NCBI GenBank assembly: GCA_965199745.1
Contig: CBDATB010000010.1
Coordinates: 124,001 to 188,000 of the forward strand
Direction of reading: 5' to 3'
DNA from: CBDATB01 sp965199745
GTDB lineage: Bacteria; Bacteroidota; Bacteroidia; Cytophagales; Flammeovirgaceae
Length of the DNA stretch: 64,000 nucleotides
A model generated the notes under the pieces. That model was not told the origin of the DNA. It saw only the letters and a program-made list of their open reading frames with translations, and searched no databases. This document shows, piece by piece, positions 27,830 to 37,757 of this stretch; the stretch's first letter is position 1, and each line of letters begins with the position of its first letter. A program made the position numbers and the translations under genes.

Positions 27830-29683
27830 TCAGTCACTAAAAGCAGTATTTTCATTGTTGGGATAGGTATTGTTTTTTCTATCAATATCTGCCATTCTTT
27901 CTGAAGGGTCGATAACGATACTTGTAATTTCTTTAACACTCTTATTTATTTTCATTACATATTCGGGATAAGTCCACGGCCAGTCTTTTTTAACAATTGC
28001 CCGAAGGTTTTGCATTTTCTCTTTCTTTTCACCTCTCATAATGCGCAGCGGAATATAATAGTAGCTCGATGTGCCATCCTGATAGGTAATTTTCACGTCG
28101 ATGGGCATAGGCATAGTTCCCTTATTTTGTAGTGTAATTGTTGTGCGTTCATCATGTCCTGCAATGTATTTGATACCGTAGTCAATGGTGTTGACAGTAC
28201 CAATCCAGTTTTCAAAATACCAGTCCAGTTCAATACCCGAAACCTTTTCCATCACTCTTTTAAAATCGGTAGGGGTAGGATGTTTATAACGCCAAGTATA
28301 ATAATAACGCAACATACCCTTTTCAAAAGCCTCTTGTCCAATAATATAGCTAAGTTGATTTAAAAATACTGCTCCTTTCGAGTAGGAGCTAATACCGTAG
28401 GCTTTGTTGGTAATGAAGTAATCGGCGTGGGTACTCATTGGCTCCTCTTTACCGTCTTCTACTATCTTAAAATATGCTCTGTAATTGCCTTGATGGGGAT
28501 TTTTCAAATTTTGATTAAAAAGAATATTCATCACGTAACTTGAGGCATAAGATGTGAAGCCTTCGTCCATCCAGGCATATTTGGCTTCGTTAGTAGCCAG
28601 CAGCATTTGAAACCAACTGTGAATGACCTCATGAACGGTTACTCCGACCAAGCTTCCTAAAGAACGCTGCCCAGTAATGAGCGTTGCCATCGGATACTCC
28701 ATGCCGCCATCGCCACCTTGTATAACAGAATATTTGCTGTAAGGGTAGAGACCAAACTTTTTATTAAGTATTTCGAAGGCTTTTACAGTAAAGAAAGATA
28801 AATTTTGCCAGTATTTTGTCAATGAGTCAGGTTGGTAGAAAAAATGGATTTTAGCACCATTGGGTACTTGTGCAGTCGTATGTATATAATTGGGGTCGGC
28901 AGCCCAGGCGAAGTCGTGTACTTTCGGTGCCTTAAAATGCCACCGGATTTTAGCATCTTTTTTCCTTTTAACCGGTTTATCTGGATCTTCATAACCGTGT
29001 CCAATGACTTGCGGGTTTTGCAAATAGCCAGTAGCAGCTACTGTATAGGCAGAATCTATACTGATGTTCACCTCAAAATTACCCCAAACTCCGTGAAACT
29101 CTCTTGCGATATAAGGATTAGCGTGCCAGCCTTCGCGATCGTATTCGCATAATTTCGGATACCACTGTGTCATAGAATAGGCAATCCCCTCTGAGTTGTC
29201 GCGTCCCGAACGCCTGATTTGTAAAGGTACTTGTGCTTGAAATTTCATAGCTAATTTGGTACTTTTATTCGGTAATATTGGTCGAATTAAATTGACTTCC
29301 AGAATAGTGCCTTCTACCTGATAGTTTAATTTTTTGCCGTCTTGTTTGAGCTCTAATATTTTTTGATACCCTATTTCATTTTCACCCAAAGCAGCAATTC
29401 TTGCCCCCACTCGTCTATCAGGGTCGGCAATGGTACGCGAGCGCACATCCATCATACTACCGGGCTGAAAGGCATTAAAATACAAATGATAGAAAATTTT
29501 TGTGAGCGTATCTGGCGAATAGTTCGTGTAGATAATAGTTTGATCACCTAAAAAGCGATGATTTGTAACGTCAAAATCAATTGCCATATTGTAATCAGCA
29601 GATTGTTGCCAATAATGTTGCTGACCAAAAAGGTGAGGCGAAAAAGCAAATAGATATAAAGCGATAAAAAAAAAATTGTTCAT
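27830..29683 (-). CDS. M1-family zinc metallopeptidase, exported
   Basis: 617 residues with a signal peptide (MNNFFFIALYLFAFSPHLFG). The gluzincin site HEVIHSWFQ followed by the third zinc ligand in WMDEGFTSY, and the exopeptidase motif GGMEYP, define an M1 aminopeptidase-like enzyme. The N-terminal part is the beta-sandwich typical of M1 enzymes. It probably trims peptides in the periplasm or at the surface. It stands between parE and a small conserved gene on the same strand without overlap. Confidence 0.9.
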   Translation of the reverse strand: MNNFFFIALYLFAFSPHLFGQQHYWQQSADYNMAIDFDVTNHRFLGDQTIIYTNYSPDTLTKIFYHLYFNAFQPGSMMDVRSRTIADPDRRVGARIAALGENEIGYQKILELKQDGKKLNYQVEGTILEVNLIRPILPNKSTKLAMKFQAQVPLQIRRSGRDNSEGIAYSMTQWYPKLCEYDREGWHANPYIAREFHGVWGNFEVNISIDSAYTVAATGYLQNPQVIGHGYEDPDKPVKRKKDAKIRWHFKAPKVHDFAWAADPNYIHTTAQVPNGAKIHFFYQPDSLTKYWQNLSFFTVKAFEILNKKFGLYPYSKYSVIQGGDGGMEYPMATLITGQRSLGSLVGVTVHEVIHSWFQMLLATNEAKYAWMDEGFTSYASSYVMNILFNQNLKNPHQGNYRAYFKIVEDGKEEPMSTHADYFITNKAYGISSYSKGAVFLNQLSYIIGQEAFEKGMLRYYYTWRYKHPTPTDFKRVMEKVSGIELDWYFENWIGTVNTIDYGIKYIAGHDERTTITLQNKGTMPMPIDVKITYQDGTSSYYYIPLRIMRGEKKEKMQNLRAIVKKDWPWTYPEYVMKINKSVKEITSIVIDPSERMADIDRKNNTYPNNENTAFSD

Positions 29684-29764
29684 TGTGTGTACATCTTAAG
29701 TAGACTCGATTTTAGTACTATTTAGTTTTTATTCAATAAATATGTTATTTGGTGAAACAGGCAA

Positions 29765-30139
29765 CTAATCTTCTTCTTCAGGATAAGGTATATATACGAA
29801 ATTAATAAAATCTTTATCCACCACAAAAAGACAGCAAAATTCTTCAATATCTTTATAATTTACCGTAAAATAGCTGAGCTTTTCACTATCTATAAGACCT
29901 CTTTCAATAAATTCATCAAGGTAAGAGATATTGTAATTCCAAGTGAGATACATTTCAGTATTTTTCAATAATGTCAATCCAATTTTAATAGGTTCTTTGG
30001 CGATAGGGAAAATAGGATAATTGGAAATGCCTCTTGCTTTCAATTCATAAGCAGCCTCTTTCAACCTGTAGGCTATTTTTACAAAGTCCTTCGTAATTGT
30101 TCCTAAGTATTTGCCATCAAGTTCAGAGTTAGTATTCAT
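29765..30139 (-). CDS. Small conserved-looking hypothetical protein
   Basis: 124 residues, soluble, acidic C-terminus (YIPYPEEED). A helical first half (ITKDFVKIAYRLKEAAYELK) is followed by a mixed alpha/beta part. No catalytic motif is seen. It looks like a short Bacteroidota-specific protein of unknown function. A TACATTTG -7-like element lies on the minus strand at 30180-30187, so it probably has its own promoter. Confidence 0.7.
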   Translation of the reverse strand: MNTNSELDGKYLGTITKDFVKIAYRLKEAAYELKARGISNYPIFPIAKEPIKIGLTLLKNTEMYLTWNYNISYLDEFIERGLIDSEKLSYFTVNYKDIEEFCCLFVVDKDFINFVYIPYPEEED

Positions 30140-30266
30140 TGTGTGGAACTAAACCAGTATTTAAGACGAAACTAAAAGACAAATGTACTATTTTACATCA
30201 TATATTTGGAAAGAATTTTTAGCACTTTTTATGCCTGACTATTACTAATTTTCTAGTTATGTGCTG

Positions 30267-30274
30267 TATCTTTG
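30267..30274 (+). promoter_or_regulatory. -7 element (TATCTTTG) of a candidate RNA gene
   Basis: TATCTTTG is a perfect match to the TAnnTTTG consensus. No equally good -33 element sits at the usual distance. It lies 6-7 nt before the proposed RNA start. Confidence 0.5.
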
Positions 30275-30280
30275 TTGTAC

Positions 30281-30455
30281 TTCCCTATACTTAATTAGTA
30301 TAGGGATAAATATATTGTCTGCTCGTGGGATGCAACCTACGTTGAACAGAAACTTGTGCAAGGCTTTACCATTTAGGTAAGCCTGCAACTGCCAAAGCTC
30401 TGCCGTCTATGAGCAGCTCATTTAATGTGGCATAATAGCTGAACTGCTTTAAAAA
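30281..30455 (+). ncRNA. Candidate structured non-coding RNA (6S-like?)
   Basis: The 396 bp between the two flanking genes has no coding frame but is rich in pairing. A perfect 8-bp hairpin CCCTATAC/GTATAGGG with a 7-nt loop (30283-30305) sits at the expected transcript start. CTGCTC (30319-30324) pairs with GAGCAG (30411-30416) and encloses a second hairpin TGCA-GGCTTtACC / GGTAAGCC-TGCA (30357-30386). It ends near CTGCTTT plus an A-run at about 30446-30457. This long closed stem with inner hairpins could be 6S RNA or another housekeeping RNA. SRP RNA, tmRNA and RNase P hallmark motifs are absent. The boundaries are guesses. Confidence 0.35.
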
Positions 30456-30535
30456 AATATCAAAAAACTCAAGCATACAGATTGCACAAAATCAAACAGT
30501 TTAAATTTTACTAATCACTTAATTATTTATGAATT

Positions 30536-31297
30536 ATGATGTCAAAAAAAATACACACTCGTATACTGTCGATTTTATTAATATTTGGATGCGCCTTATG
30601 TCTATCATTTCAGGCACACAGCATTCCGCCATCTCATAGTATCTGGAATAATTTGCTGAAAAAATATGTCTCTAAAGAAGGTGCTGTTAATTATAAGGGT
30701 TTCATTGCCGATAAAAATACATTTGAAGAATACCTCAATATATTAAGCACTACACCTTCGCAAGCTAGTTGGAGTAAGGAAGAACGTTTAGTTTATTGGA
30801 TTAACGCCTATAACGCTTTCACAGTAAAGCTGATTATAGACCATTACCCGGTCAAAAGTATTAAAGACATTGGTGCCAAACTGGCAATACCGGGGTTAAA
30901 TTCGGTGTGGGATGCAAAATTTATTACTATCGGAGGGAAAAAGTACAGCCTCAATAATATAGAACATGGTATTTTGCGCAAAAAATTTAACGAACCGCGT
31001 ATTCATTTTGCAGTAGTATGCGCATCTTATTCATGTCCTCCATTGCGGGCAGAAGCCTACAGTGCTGAGCATATCGAAAGACAACTCACAGAGCAAACGA
31101 GAATTTTTTTGAGCGACAAACGCAAGAATGTCATCTCTTCTGATAAACTACAAATATCGAAAATATTTAGCTGGTTTAAAGGAGACTTTACAAAAAACAC
31201 CTCATTGATAGATTTTCTAAACAAATATACAGACACAAATATTAGTGCCAGTGCTAAAATGAGCCATTTAAGTTATGATTGGCAATTGAATGAATAG
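30536..31297 (+). CDS. DUF547 protein, exported
   Basis: 253 residues with a signal peptide (MSKKIHTRILSILLIFGCAL). The DUF547 core is clear: RLVYWINAYNAFTVKLI, LNNIEHGILRKKF, HFAVVCASYSCPPL (conserved cysteine pair) and KIFSWFKGDF. The cysteine and histidine arrangement hints at a papain-like fold, but no function is established. Either of two consecutive ATG codons (30536, 30539) may start it. A rho-independent terminator follows at 31329-31355, so it is probably monocistronic. Confidence 0.85.
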   Translation: MMSKKIHTRILSILLIFGCALCLSFQAHSIPPSHSIWNNLLKKYVSKEGAVNYKGFIADKNTFEEYLNILSTTPSQASWSKEERLVYWINAYNAFTVKLIIDHYPVKSIKDIGAKLAIPGLNSVWDAKFITIGGKKYSLNNIEHGILRKKFNEPRIHFAVVCASYSCPPLRAEAYSAEHIERQLTEQTRIFLSDKRKNVISSDKLQISKIFSWFKGDFTKNTSLIDFLNKYTDTNISASAKMSHLSYDWQLNE

Positions 31298-31328
31298 CAC
31301 AAAAATTTTTCATCCCTAACAAAAAAGA

Positions 31329-31355
31329 GGTTAGCTGAAGAGTTAGCCTTTTTTT
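31329..31355 (+). terminator. Rho-independent terminator after the DUF547 gene
   Basis: GGTTAGC (31329-31335) pairs with GTTAGCC (31342-31348), with two G-T wobbles, directly followed by seven T. Confidence 0.75.
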
Positions 31356-31516
31356 ACTCTATTTATAACACTATAGATTCAATCAAAGGATTCAATCCCA
31401 TTTTGTCTATATCTGCAACTTGAACACGTCTTACTACTTGGAAAAAACCTATCAACTCTTGATGAGGAGGGCGTTTTGCAATGGATATAGAATTTTCATT
31501 TTGTCGAATACGGTAC

Positions 31517-32641
31517 TCAATCTTTTTCCCACCAGTAGCTTTGTGGTAGTTTTTCGCCTAGAATGATACTTTCCCCTATCATAGGAGTGGTGATAGTTGA
31601 TTTGTTTTTTTGTGCTGCTGCGATGATACGCCTTATTGGCTCTGTCCAAGAGTGTACTGAGAGATTGAAAGCTCCCCAGTGAATAGGCACTAATATTTTA
31701 CCCTTCAAGTCGAGGTGTGCTTGAGCAGTCTGTTCGGGCATCATGTGTATTTCTTTCCATAGCTCATTATACTGACCACACTCTAGCAAACATAAATCAA
31801 AGGGTCCGTATTTTTGACCTATCTTTTTAAATCCTTCAAAATACCCAGAATCGCCATTAAAAAAGATGCGTACATTTTTACCATTAATTACCCATGAACA
31901 CCACAGTGTTTTGTTTCTGTCGTTCAAGGTTCTACCTGAAAAATGTTGAGCCGGTGTAGCCACTAACTGTATTCCCCGTTGGTCAGTGCTTTGCCACCAA
32001 TCTAGCTCAGTAATTTTGTTTGCTGCCACTCCCCATTTTTTCAGGTGTGAACCTAATCCAAGCGGCACATAAAAATGTTTTACTTTGTCTTTTAGCCGTA
32101 CTACCGACCAATAGTCGAGGTGGTCGTAGTGGTCGTGCGAAAATAATACAGCATCAATAATAGGGAACTCTTCAATAGCTAGAGGTAAAGTGTTGTTGAA
32201 CCGCTTAGCTATGAACGAGACCGGTGCCGATGCTGATCCGAGCATCGGGTCAAGCAGCAAGTTTTGTCCGTCAATTTCTAACAAAAATGTGGAATGGCCA
32301 AACCATGTGGCTCTCACCAAAGTATCAACAGTCGTTTTAAAAATACTTTTATCTATTTCTTTGACGGGAATAGACCAGACAGGGCTTTGGTCTTTAGCAC
32401 CATTAATCCACTTCCACATAGCTTCTATGCCTTTTGCAAAACCCATCTGTATATCTATGTTTCCGCTATTTTGAAATCCTTTCTCATGGTATTGGGGTGA
32501 TTGGCTAATTTTTTCAAGGTGTTCGTTTTGTGGTGTACAACCAAATTGAGGAGCCAGATTAACGAATGATGTAATACCGATGATTACCAAAATAACGATC
32601 GTGATAATAGTTATCATAGCACACTTGATTATTTTTTTCAT
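31517..32641 (-). CDS. Membrane-anchored MBL-fold hydrolase (NAPE-PLD/UlaG-like)
   Basis: 374 residues with one N-terminal membrane anchor (IITIVILVIIGITSF). The zinc site is FSHDHYDHLDYWS. TWFGHSTFLLEI, DPMLG, TPAQHFSGR, FFNGDSGY and the late histidine in PIHWGAF fit the NAPE-PLD-like branch of the metallo-beta-lactamase fold. Such proteins hydrolyse phosphodiester or lactone bonds, often of lipids. The substrate is unknown. It lies convergent with the DUF547 gene. Confidence 0.85.
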   Translation of the reverse strand: MKKIIKCAMITIITIVILVIIGITSFVNLAPQFGCTPQNEHLEKISQSPQYHEKGFQNSGNIDIQMGFAKGIEAMWKWINGAKDQSPVWSIPVKEIDKSIFKTTVDTLVRATWFGHSTFLLEIDGQNLLLDPMLGSASAPVSFIAKRFNNTLPLAIEEFPIIDAVLFSHDHYDHLDYWSVVRLKDKVKHFYVPLGLGSHLKKWGVAANKITELDWWQSTDQRGIQLVATPAQHFSGRTLNDRNKTLWCSWVINGKNVRIFFNGDSGYFEGFKKIGQKYGPFDLCLLECGQYNELWKEIHMMPEQTAQAHLDLKGKILVPIHWGAFNLSVHSWTEPIRRIIAAAQKNKSTITTPMIGESIILGEKLPQSYWWEKD

Positions 32642-32749
32642 TATATATCGATTTTCACTTATTATGATTCAAGAGCGGCAAACTATCTGTCTTTGTAAAT
32701 AGTTGTTCTTTTTAGAATTGTTTTTTTTTGTTAAAAACCCAAAATTACT

Positions 32750-33691
32750 ATGTTTCTTTTAAAGAAAATATTGTTTGTAGTAGCAATTTTAGCACTGGCG
32801 ACCGCTTGCCGACAAAAAAGTGTTAAAAACGAACAAAGCTCAGAATTTGCCGCATTAGCAGCCCACGCCAGTGTTGAAAAGAACGATTTTGGCAGCTATT
32901 GGTATGCTGGAAAAGCAGAACTGACAAGCTATCATTTAGAACAAGCACGCTATGGCGAAATTCATCGCGGACACGCGGTGTTAATATTTGTGACGGAAGA
33001 CTTTTCCCTAAAAAAACAAGTCAAACTCGACCAGCCGCAGCGCGCTTCCGCTGATGCAGTAAAAGTTATGAAACTGAATCTGACCAAAAAATTTAATACA
33101 GGAGTCTATCCCTACTCGTTGATGAGTTCTATTTTTACCCCAACAGATATACAAAGCTACCCGCATTCTCTAAAGGTAAGCACCTCCTCTCAGGAATGGT
33201 GTGGGCATACTTTTGCGCAACTAAATCTGACCAAAGACAATTATTATCAAGTAATGGCTCGCTCTTACTTTGAGTCGGAAGGCGATAAAAATTTTAAATT
33301 AAATCAGGCATGGCTTGAAGACGAGATATGGAATAGAATAAGGATTAACCCGCAAAGCCTGCCCACAGGAGTTGTTGACATGATACCCAGCACAATGTAT
33401 ATACGTCTGTCACATGGGACTTTTAAGGCAGAAAAAGTTACAGCTTCCACCACTGCTAAAGATAATTTGATGCACTACGAGCTTCAATACGGGCAGTCTG
33501 GTCGCAGTTTGCTAATTATTTTTGAAAAAGAGTTTCCTTATGAGATTGTCTCTTGGGAGGAAACTTATGTAGATGGTTTTGGGGCTGAAAAATTAACTAC
33601 AAAAGCTATACGCAACCAATCATTATTACTAGATTACTGGTCTAAGAACGGAGTAGAGGATAGTCGGTATCGTAAGATGTTAGGTCTTTGA
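32750..33691 (+). CDS. Lipoprotein of unknown function (family often mislabelled Maf)
   Basis: 313 residues, lipoprotein signal MFLLKKILFVVAILALATAC (cysteine 20). Conserved-looking blocks are WYAGKAELTSYHLEQARYGE, LTKKFNTGVYPYS, SSQEWCGHTF and a late IFEKEFPYEIVSWEE. From memory, homologues in Bacteroidota are sometimes named septum formation inhibitor Maf, but none of the Maf nucleotide-pyrophosphatase motifs is present, so that name is not supported. No partner genes. The function is unknown. Confidence 0.75.
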   Translation: MFLLKKILFVVAILALATACRQKSVKNEQSSEFAALAAHASVEKNDFGSYWYAGKAELTSYHLEQARYGEIHRGHAVLIFVTEDFSLKKQVKLDQPQRASADAVKVMKLNLTKKFNTGVYPYSLMSSIFTPTDIQSYPHSLKVSTSSQEWCGHTFAQLNLTKDNYYQVMARSYFESEGDKNFKLNQAWLEDEIWNRIRINPQSLPTGVVDMIPSTMYIRLSHGTFKAEKVTASTTAKDNLMHYELQYGQSGRSLLIIFEKEFPYEIVSWEETYVDGFGAEKLTTKAIRNQSLLLDYWSKNGVEDSRYRKMLGL

Positions 33692-33890
33692 AAACACGTG
33701 TAGAGATAAATCGAAAAATTATATTTATTATAGAATATAGCCTCTGCAATGATAGTCATTGCATGAGTTTAGAAGCTATATAGGGTGTGTTGTATACTTG
33801 CGAAAAGACGTACTGAAAGCCACTTAAATTTTGATTCAGCACGTTATTGAAGCGGTTTAACTATTTAACTTCTTTTAAAGACTATTTGGT

Positions 33891-34478
33891 ATGAGTAGCA
33901 TGAAATACTTTAATATCAGGCTAAATGAGAGTTTAGACCTGAGAAAAGGTGATATTTTGCTGTCAGAACCCATGTTGCTCGATCCTAATTTTCATCGATC
34001 TGTTATTTTTATTTGCGAGCATGATGATGATAAAGGATCTTTTGGTTTAGTAATTAACAGACCATTTCACACAGATATAAATCCTATTGAAGAAATATTT
34101 TTTGCCGATAAGCAGCTTTTTATCGGCGGTCCTGTGGAACAACAAACACTTCATTTTATTCATAAAATAGATGATTTAGCAAAAAGTATTCCGCTAAAAA
34201 ATGGCTATTATTGGGGGGGTGACTTTGAAATGCTCAAAGCTATAAACTTGCAAGGGGGGCTTGCTCCTTCAAATTGCCGTTTCCTAATTGGCTACAGTAG
34301 ATGGGAGAAACAACAACTGAGAAACGAACTTTTGCAAAATTCATGGATTATCTCTAGAAATGCCCCCGAAAAACTTTTTGAGGTAAATCCAGAGAATATG
34401 TGGAAATATATTTTAGAAGAAATGGGCGGCAAATATAGAGTTTTTATAAATTACCCTGCCGACCCTGATATGAATTAA
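33891..34478 (+). CDS. yqgE: YqgE/AlgH family protein
   Basis: 195 residues, cytosolic. The family pattern is clear: KGDILLSEPMLLDPNFHRSV, ICEHDDDKGSFGLVINRP, FIGGPVEQQTLHFIH, YYWGGDFEML and FLIGYSRWEKQQL. The family is widespread but has no agreed biochemical role. The start may be ATG 33891 or the ATG three codons later. It lies alone between a lipoprotein gene and the TonB receptor, with about 200 bp of sequence on its 5' side that shows no other gene. Confidence 0.9.
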   Translation: MSSMKYFNIRLNESLDLRKGDILLSEPMLLDPNFHRSVIFICEHDDDKGSFGLVINRPFHTDINPIEEIFFADKQLFIGGPVEQQTLHFIHKIDDLAKSIPLKNGYYWGGDFEMLKAINLQGGLAPSNCRFLIGYSRWEKQQLRNELLQNSWIISRNAPEKLFEVNPENMWKYILEEMGGKYRVFINYPADPDMN

Positions 34479-34604
34479 ATATTTTAGCGTATGTTTGCGA
34501 AACATATTCTGCGATATACAGGAAACATCATCAAGCATAAACAATACAGTAAATAATATGTTCTTACGTAAAGAATTTTTATCACCTCAAAAACAAACTA
34601 TTTT

Positions 34605-37484
34605 ATGAAAAAGACCCTACTCCCCTTTATTTTAATGCTATTTTCTAGCTTGAGTTATGCCCAAAAAACTGTAAAAGGCAGCGTTACAGACAGCCAAACG
34701 GGCGAAGCACTTATTGGCGCAGCCATTCAAGAGAAAGGTACAAATAAAGGCACTGTAACGGACATTTCAGGAAATTTCAGCATGGAAGTGTCGGGTGCCG
34801 GTACTATTTTGGTTTTTAGCTTCATCGGCTACCAAAAAAAAGAAGTAACTGTTCAAGAGGCTACTAACTACGATATTACGCTCACCGAATCAGGCATTAG
34901 CCTTGGCGAAGTGCTGGTCGTTGGCTCAAGAAACCCTAACCGTGTGGCTACCGAGACTGTCGTTCCCGTAGATGTGATTAATATAGATGAGTTGAGAGCT
35001 GCTGCACCACAGGTAAATTTGAATCAAATGCTAAACTATGTGGCACCTTCCTTCACATCGAACGTACAGAATATTTCTGATGGTACTGACCACATCGACC
35101 CTGCATCTTTGCGTGGCTTAGGACCTGATCAGGTTTTAGTACTTGTTAACGGCAAGAGAAGGCATACCACCTCTTTGGTAAATGTCAATGGTACTTTCGG
35201 CAGGGGAAATGTAGGTACAGACCTAAACGCCATACCCGCTGCTGCTATCAAAAGAATAGAAGTATTGAGAGATGGGGCAGCAGCGCAATACGGCTCTGAC
35301 GCTATTGCTGGCGTAATTAATATTGTGCTAAAAGATGACACAGACGCGCTCAACCTCTCGGTGACGACAGGTGCTAATTTTTCGAAAAATGCCAACGTGC
35401 AAACTGGCGGTACAGATGGTGTAACTACTAATGTGGCAGCTAATTTTGGGCTAAAACTCGGCGACAGAGGCGGACGCTTAAACTTCTCTGGTGACTTCGA
35501 TGTGCGAGATCCTTACAACCGCATGAAAGAATTTGAAGGTAATATTTTCAATCTATACAACAGGGTAGAGAGAGTAGCTGCTGCCGACGGATATGATATT
35601 ACCAACCTCTTAGACGACGATGTAGCAGATGTTATCCAGTACGCTGAAATGGCAGATATTGATATACAGGGGGCAGCGACCAAAGATTCTCTACAGACAA
35701 TACTCATCGGAGATGATACAGAGTCAGAACTCACTGCGAGAGGTCAAACTAGAGCTGATTATAACATGCGTATCGGGCAGTCTGCCCTGCGGGGTGGTCG
35801 TTTTTTTGCAAACCTATCCTTACCTTTAGATGAAGAAGGCACAGAGTTTTATGCTTTTGGTGGTATTAGTACCCGTGTAGGTAATTCTGCTGGATTTTAC
35901 CGACTACCGAGCCAATCCAGAACGTTTACGCCGGCCTATATAAACGGTTTCTTACCTGAAATAAACTCTGATATCAGGGATCAATCTGTTGCCTTAGGCA
36001 TCAAAGGAAAAGTCAATAATTGGGATGTAGACTTTAGCAATACTTATGGTAGAAACGCCTTTCTCTATACCATTGGAAATACCTTTAATGCTTCGCTACA
36101 AAATGCCTCGCCTCTGACCTTCGATGCGGGGGGGTTCTCTTTTTCACAAAATACGAGTAACTTAGATATAAATCGCTTTTTTAGCTATGCTATGCAAGGT
36201 TTGAACGTAGCTTTTGGCGCAGAGTACCGTGTAGAACGCTATGAGATAGTAGCGGGTGAAGAGCCTTCTTATTCACAATATACCCCCAACGGACAGCGAA
36301 TTACTTTAGCTTCGCAGAATCCTGCAGTAGATTTTTTTGGACGTGCCAGACCGGGCGGTTCGCAGGTATTTCCCGGCTTTAGCCCTGCAAACGAACTCTC
36401 AAGAGATCGGAGTAGTATAGCAGCATATTTAGACCTTGAGGCAGACGTTACCAAGAGTTTCCTTCTGAATCTGGCTTCTAGATACGAAAATTATAGCGAT
36501 TTTGGCAGTACTATCAATTTTAAGTTAGCTACGCGCGTCAAAGCAGGCGATCGTATCAATATACGCGCCGCTGCTAACACAGGATTTCGCGCACCTTCTC
36601 TACACCAAATTAACTTTAATTCTACTTCTACTATTTTTGATCAAGACGGTATTCCGCAAGAAGTAGGTACTTTTGCCAATGAAAGTCGAGCAGCTACGCT
36701 TTTGGGTATTCCTAAACTCAAGCAAGAGACCTCACAAAGTGTGAGCTTGGGAGCAAATATAGATGTAGCCCAAGCCAATATTACCATCTCTGTGGATGCC
36801 TATTTGGTCCGTATTAATGACAGAGTAGTGTATACGGGACAGTTTACAGGCCCAGGTACTGGTAGTGAATTAGACAACTTATTACGGCAAGCAAATGCCT
36901 CCAGAGCTTCTTTCTTTGTCAATGCCATCGACACACGTTCGCAGGGTATTGACGTAGTGATTACACACAAAGCAAACTTAGGAACAAAGAGCTTGCTAAC
37001 TAATAGTTTGGCAGCAACTTTTTCACAAACTAGGCAAAACGGAGATATCAACGCTTCAGATATACTTAGGACTGCAGGACTTGTTTCTACTTATTTTCCA
37101 GAAGATAGCCGTGTTTACTTGGAGGAGGCTGTACCCAGAACAAAAGTAAACCTGACCAACACACTCTCATTGAGCAAATGGGTAGTTTTTCTCAGAAACG
37201 TGTATTTCGGCTCTGTAACGGAAGCGACAACCAACACCGACAGGCAGCAAGTATTCGGCAGCAAAATCGTGACAGACCTTTCGGTAGGATATAAAATTAT
37301 TGATGCTTTATCACTTACGATAGGAGCTAATAACCTACTGGATGTGTATCCCGACAGGGCAACATTAGAATTTTCTGATGGAGGTACTAATCGAAGTAGT
37401 GGTCGCTTTGATTGGTCAAGGCGTTCGCAGCAGTTTGGTATCGGCGGACGATTTTTATTTGCCCGACTGACAGCTAACTTCTAA
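34605..37484 (+). CDS. TonB-dependent outer-membrane receptor
   Basis: 959 residues. Signal peptide (MKKTLLPFILMLFSSLSYAQ), then a carboxypeptidase-regulatory-like domain (VKGSVTDSQTGEALIGAAIQ), then the plug with LRGLGPDQVLVLVNGKRRH and EVLRDGAAAQYGSDAIAGVI, then a 22-strand-type barrel with GFRAPSLHQINFN near the middle and a C-terminal LFARLTANF. The wording of the plug places it with receptors annotated for iron complexes rather than with SusC. No SusD-like partner is adjacent, so the substrate is unknown. A TATGTTTG -7-like motif is at 34490-34497, and a strong terminator follows. Confidence 0.9.
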   Translation: MKKTLLPFILMLFSSLSYAQKTVKGSVTDSQTGEALIGAAIQEKGTNKGTVTDISGNFSMEVSGAGTILVFSFIGYQKKEVTVQEATNYDITLTESGISLGEVLVVGSRNPNRVATETVVPVDVINIDELRAAAPQVNLNQMLNYVAPSFTSNVQNISDGTDHIDPASLRGLGPDQVLVLVNGKRRHTTSLVNVNGTFGRGNVGTDLNAIPAAAIKRIEVLRDGAAAQYGSDAIAGVINIVLKDDTDALNLSVTTGANFSKNANVQTGGTDGVTTNVAANFGLKLGDRGGRLNFSGDFDVRDPYNRMKEFEGNIFNLYNRVERVAAADGYDITNLLDDDVADVIQYAEMADIDIQGAATKDSLQTILIGDDTESELTARGQTRADYNMRIGQSALRGGRFFANLSLPLDEEGTEFYAFGGISTRVGNSAGFYRLPSQSRTFTPAYINGFLPEINSDIRDQSVALGIKGKVNNWDVDFSNTYGRNAFLYTIGNTFNASLQNASPLTFDAGGFSFSQNTSNLDINRFFSYAMQGLNVAFGAEYRVERYEIVAGEEPSYSQYTPNGQRITLASQNPAVDFFGRARPGGSQVFPGFSPANELSRDRSSIAAYLDLEADVTKSFLLNLASRYENYSDFGSTINFKLATRVKAGDRINIRAAANTGFRAPSLHQINFNSTSTIFDQDGIPQEVGTFANESRAATLLGIPKLKQETSQSVSLGANIDVAQANITISVDAYLVRINDRVVYTGQFTGPGTGSELDNLLRQANASRASFFVNAIDTRSQGIDVVITHKANLGTKSLLTNSLAATFSQTRQNGDINASDILRTAGLVSTYFPEDSRVYLEEAVPRTKVNLTNTLSLSKWVVFLRNVYFGSVTEATTNTDRQQVFGSKIVTDLSVGYKIIDALSLTIGANNLLDVYPDRATLEFSDGGTNRSSGRFDWSRRSQQFGIGGRFLFARLTANF

Positions 37485-37506
37485 CCACTCAATCAGACAC
37501 CAATAG

Positions 37507-37548
37507 AAATACCCACAACGCATCATAGGGCTTGCGTTGTGGGTATTT
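37507..37548 (+). terminator. Strong hairpin terminator after the TonB receptor
   Basis: A perfect 15-bp stem, 37507-37521 with 37534-37548 (core ACCCACAACGC / GCGTTGTGGGT), 12-nt loop, ending in TTT. The flanking A and T runs allow function in both directions. Confidence 0.75.
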
Positions 37549-37757
37549 CTGTTATAAGAAACTGTTTTTAAGTACGAAAACGTTTTTAAAAAATTGCCGA
37601 AGTTTTGCCACAGCTCAAAGTTAAAAGATTTTATTAACTTTGCTGCTTGTGTACATAAGCCCCACCTATGATTAGGCTAATGTATGGTTGCTTGTCTTAC
37701 TTCTACCCAGAATTACCCGGTTGTGCTACTAATTTTAGTAAATTGCTTCACTTTATA

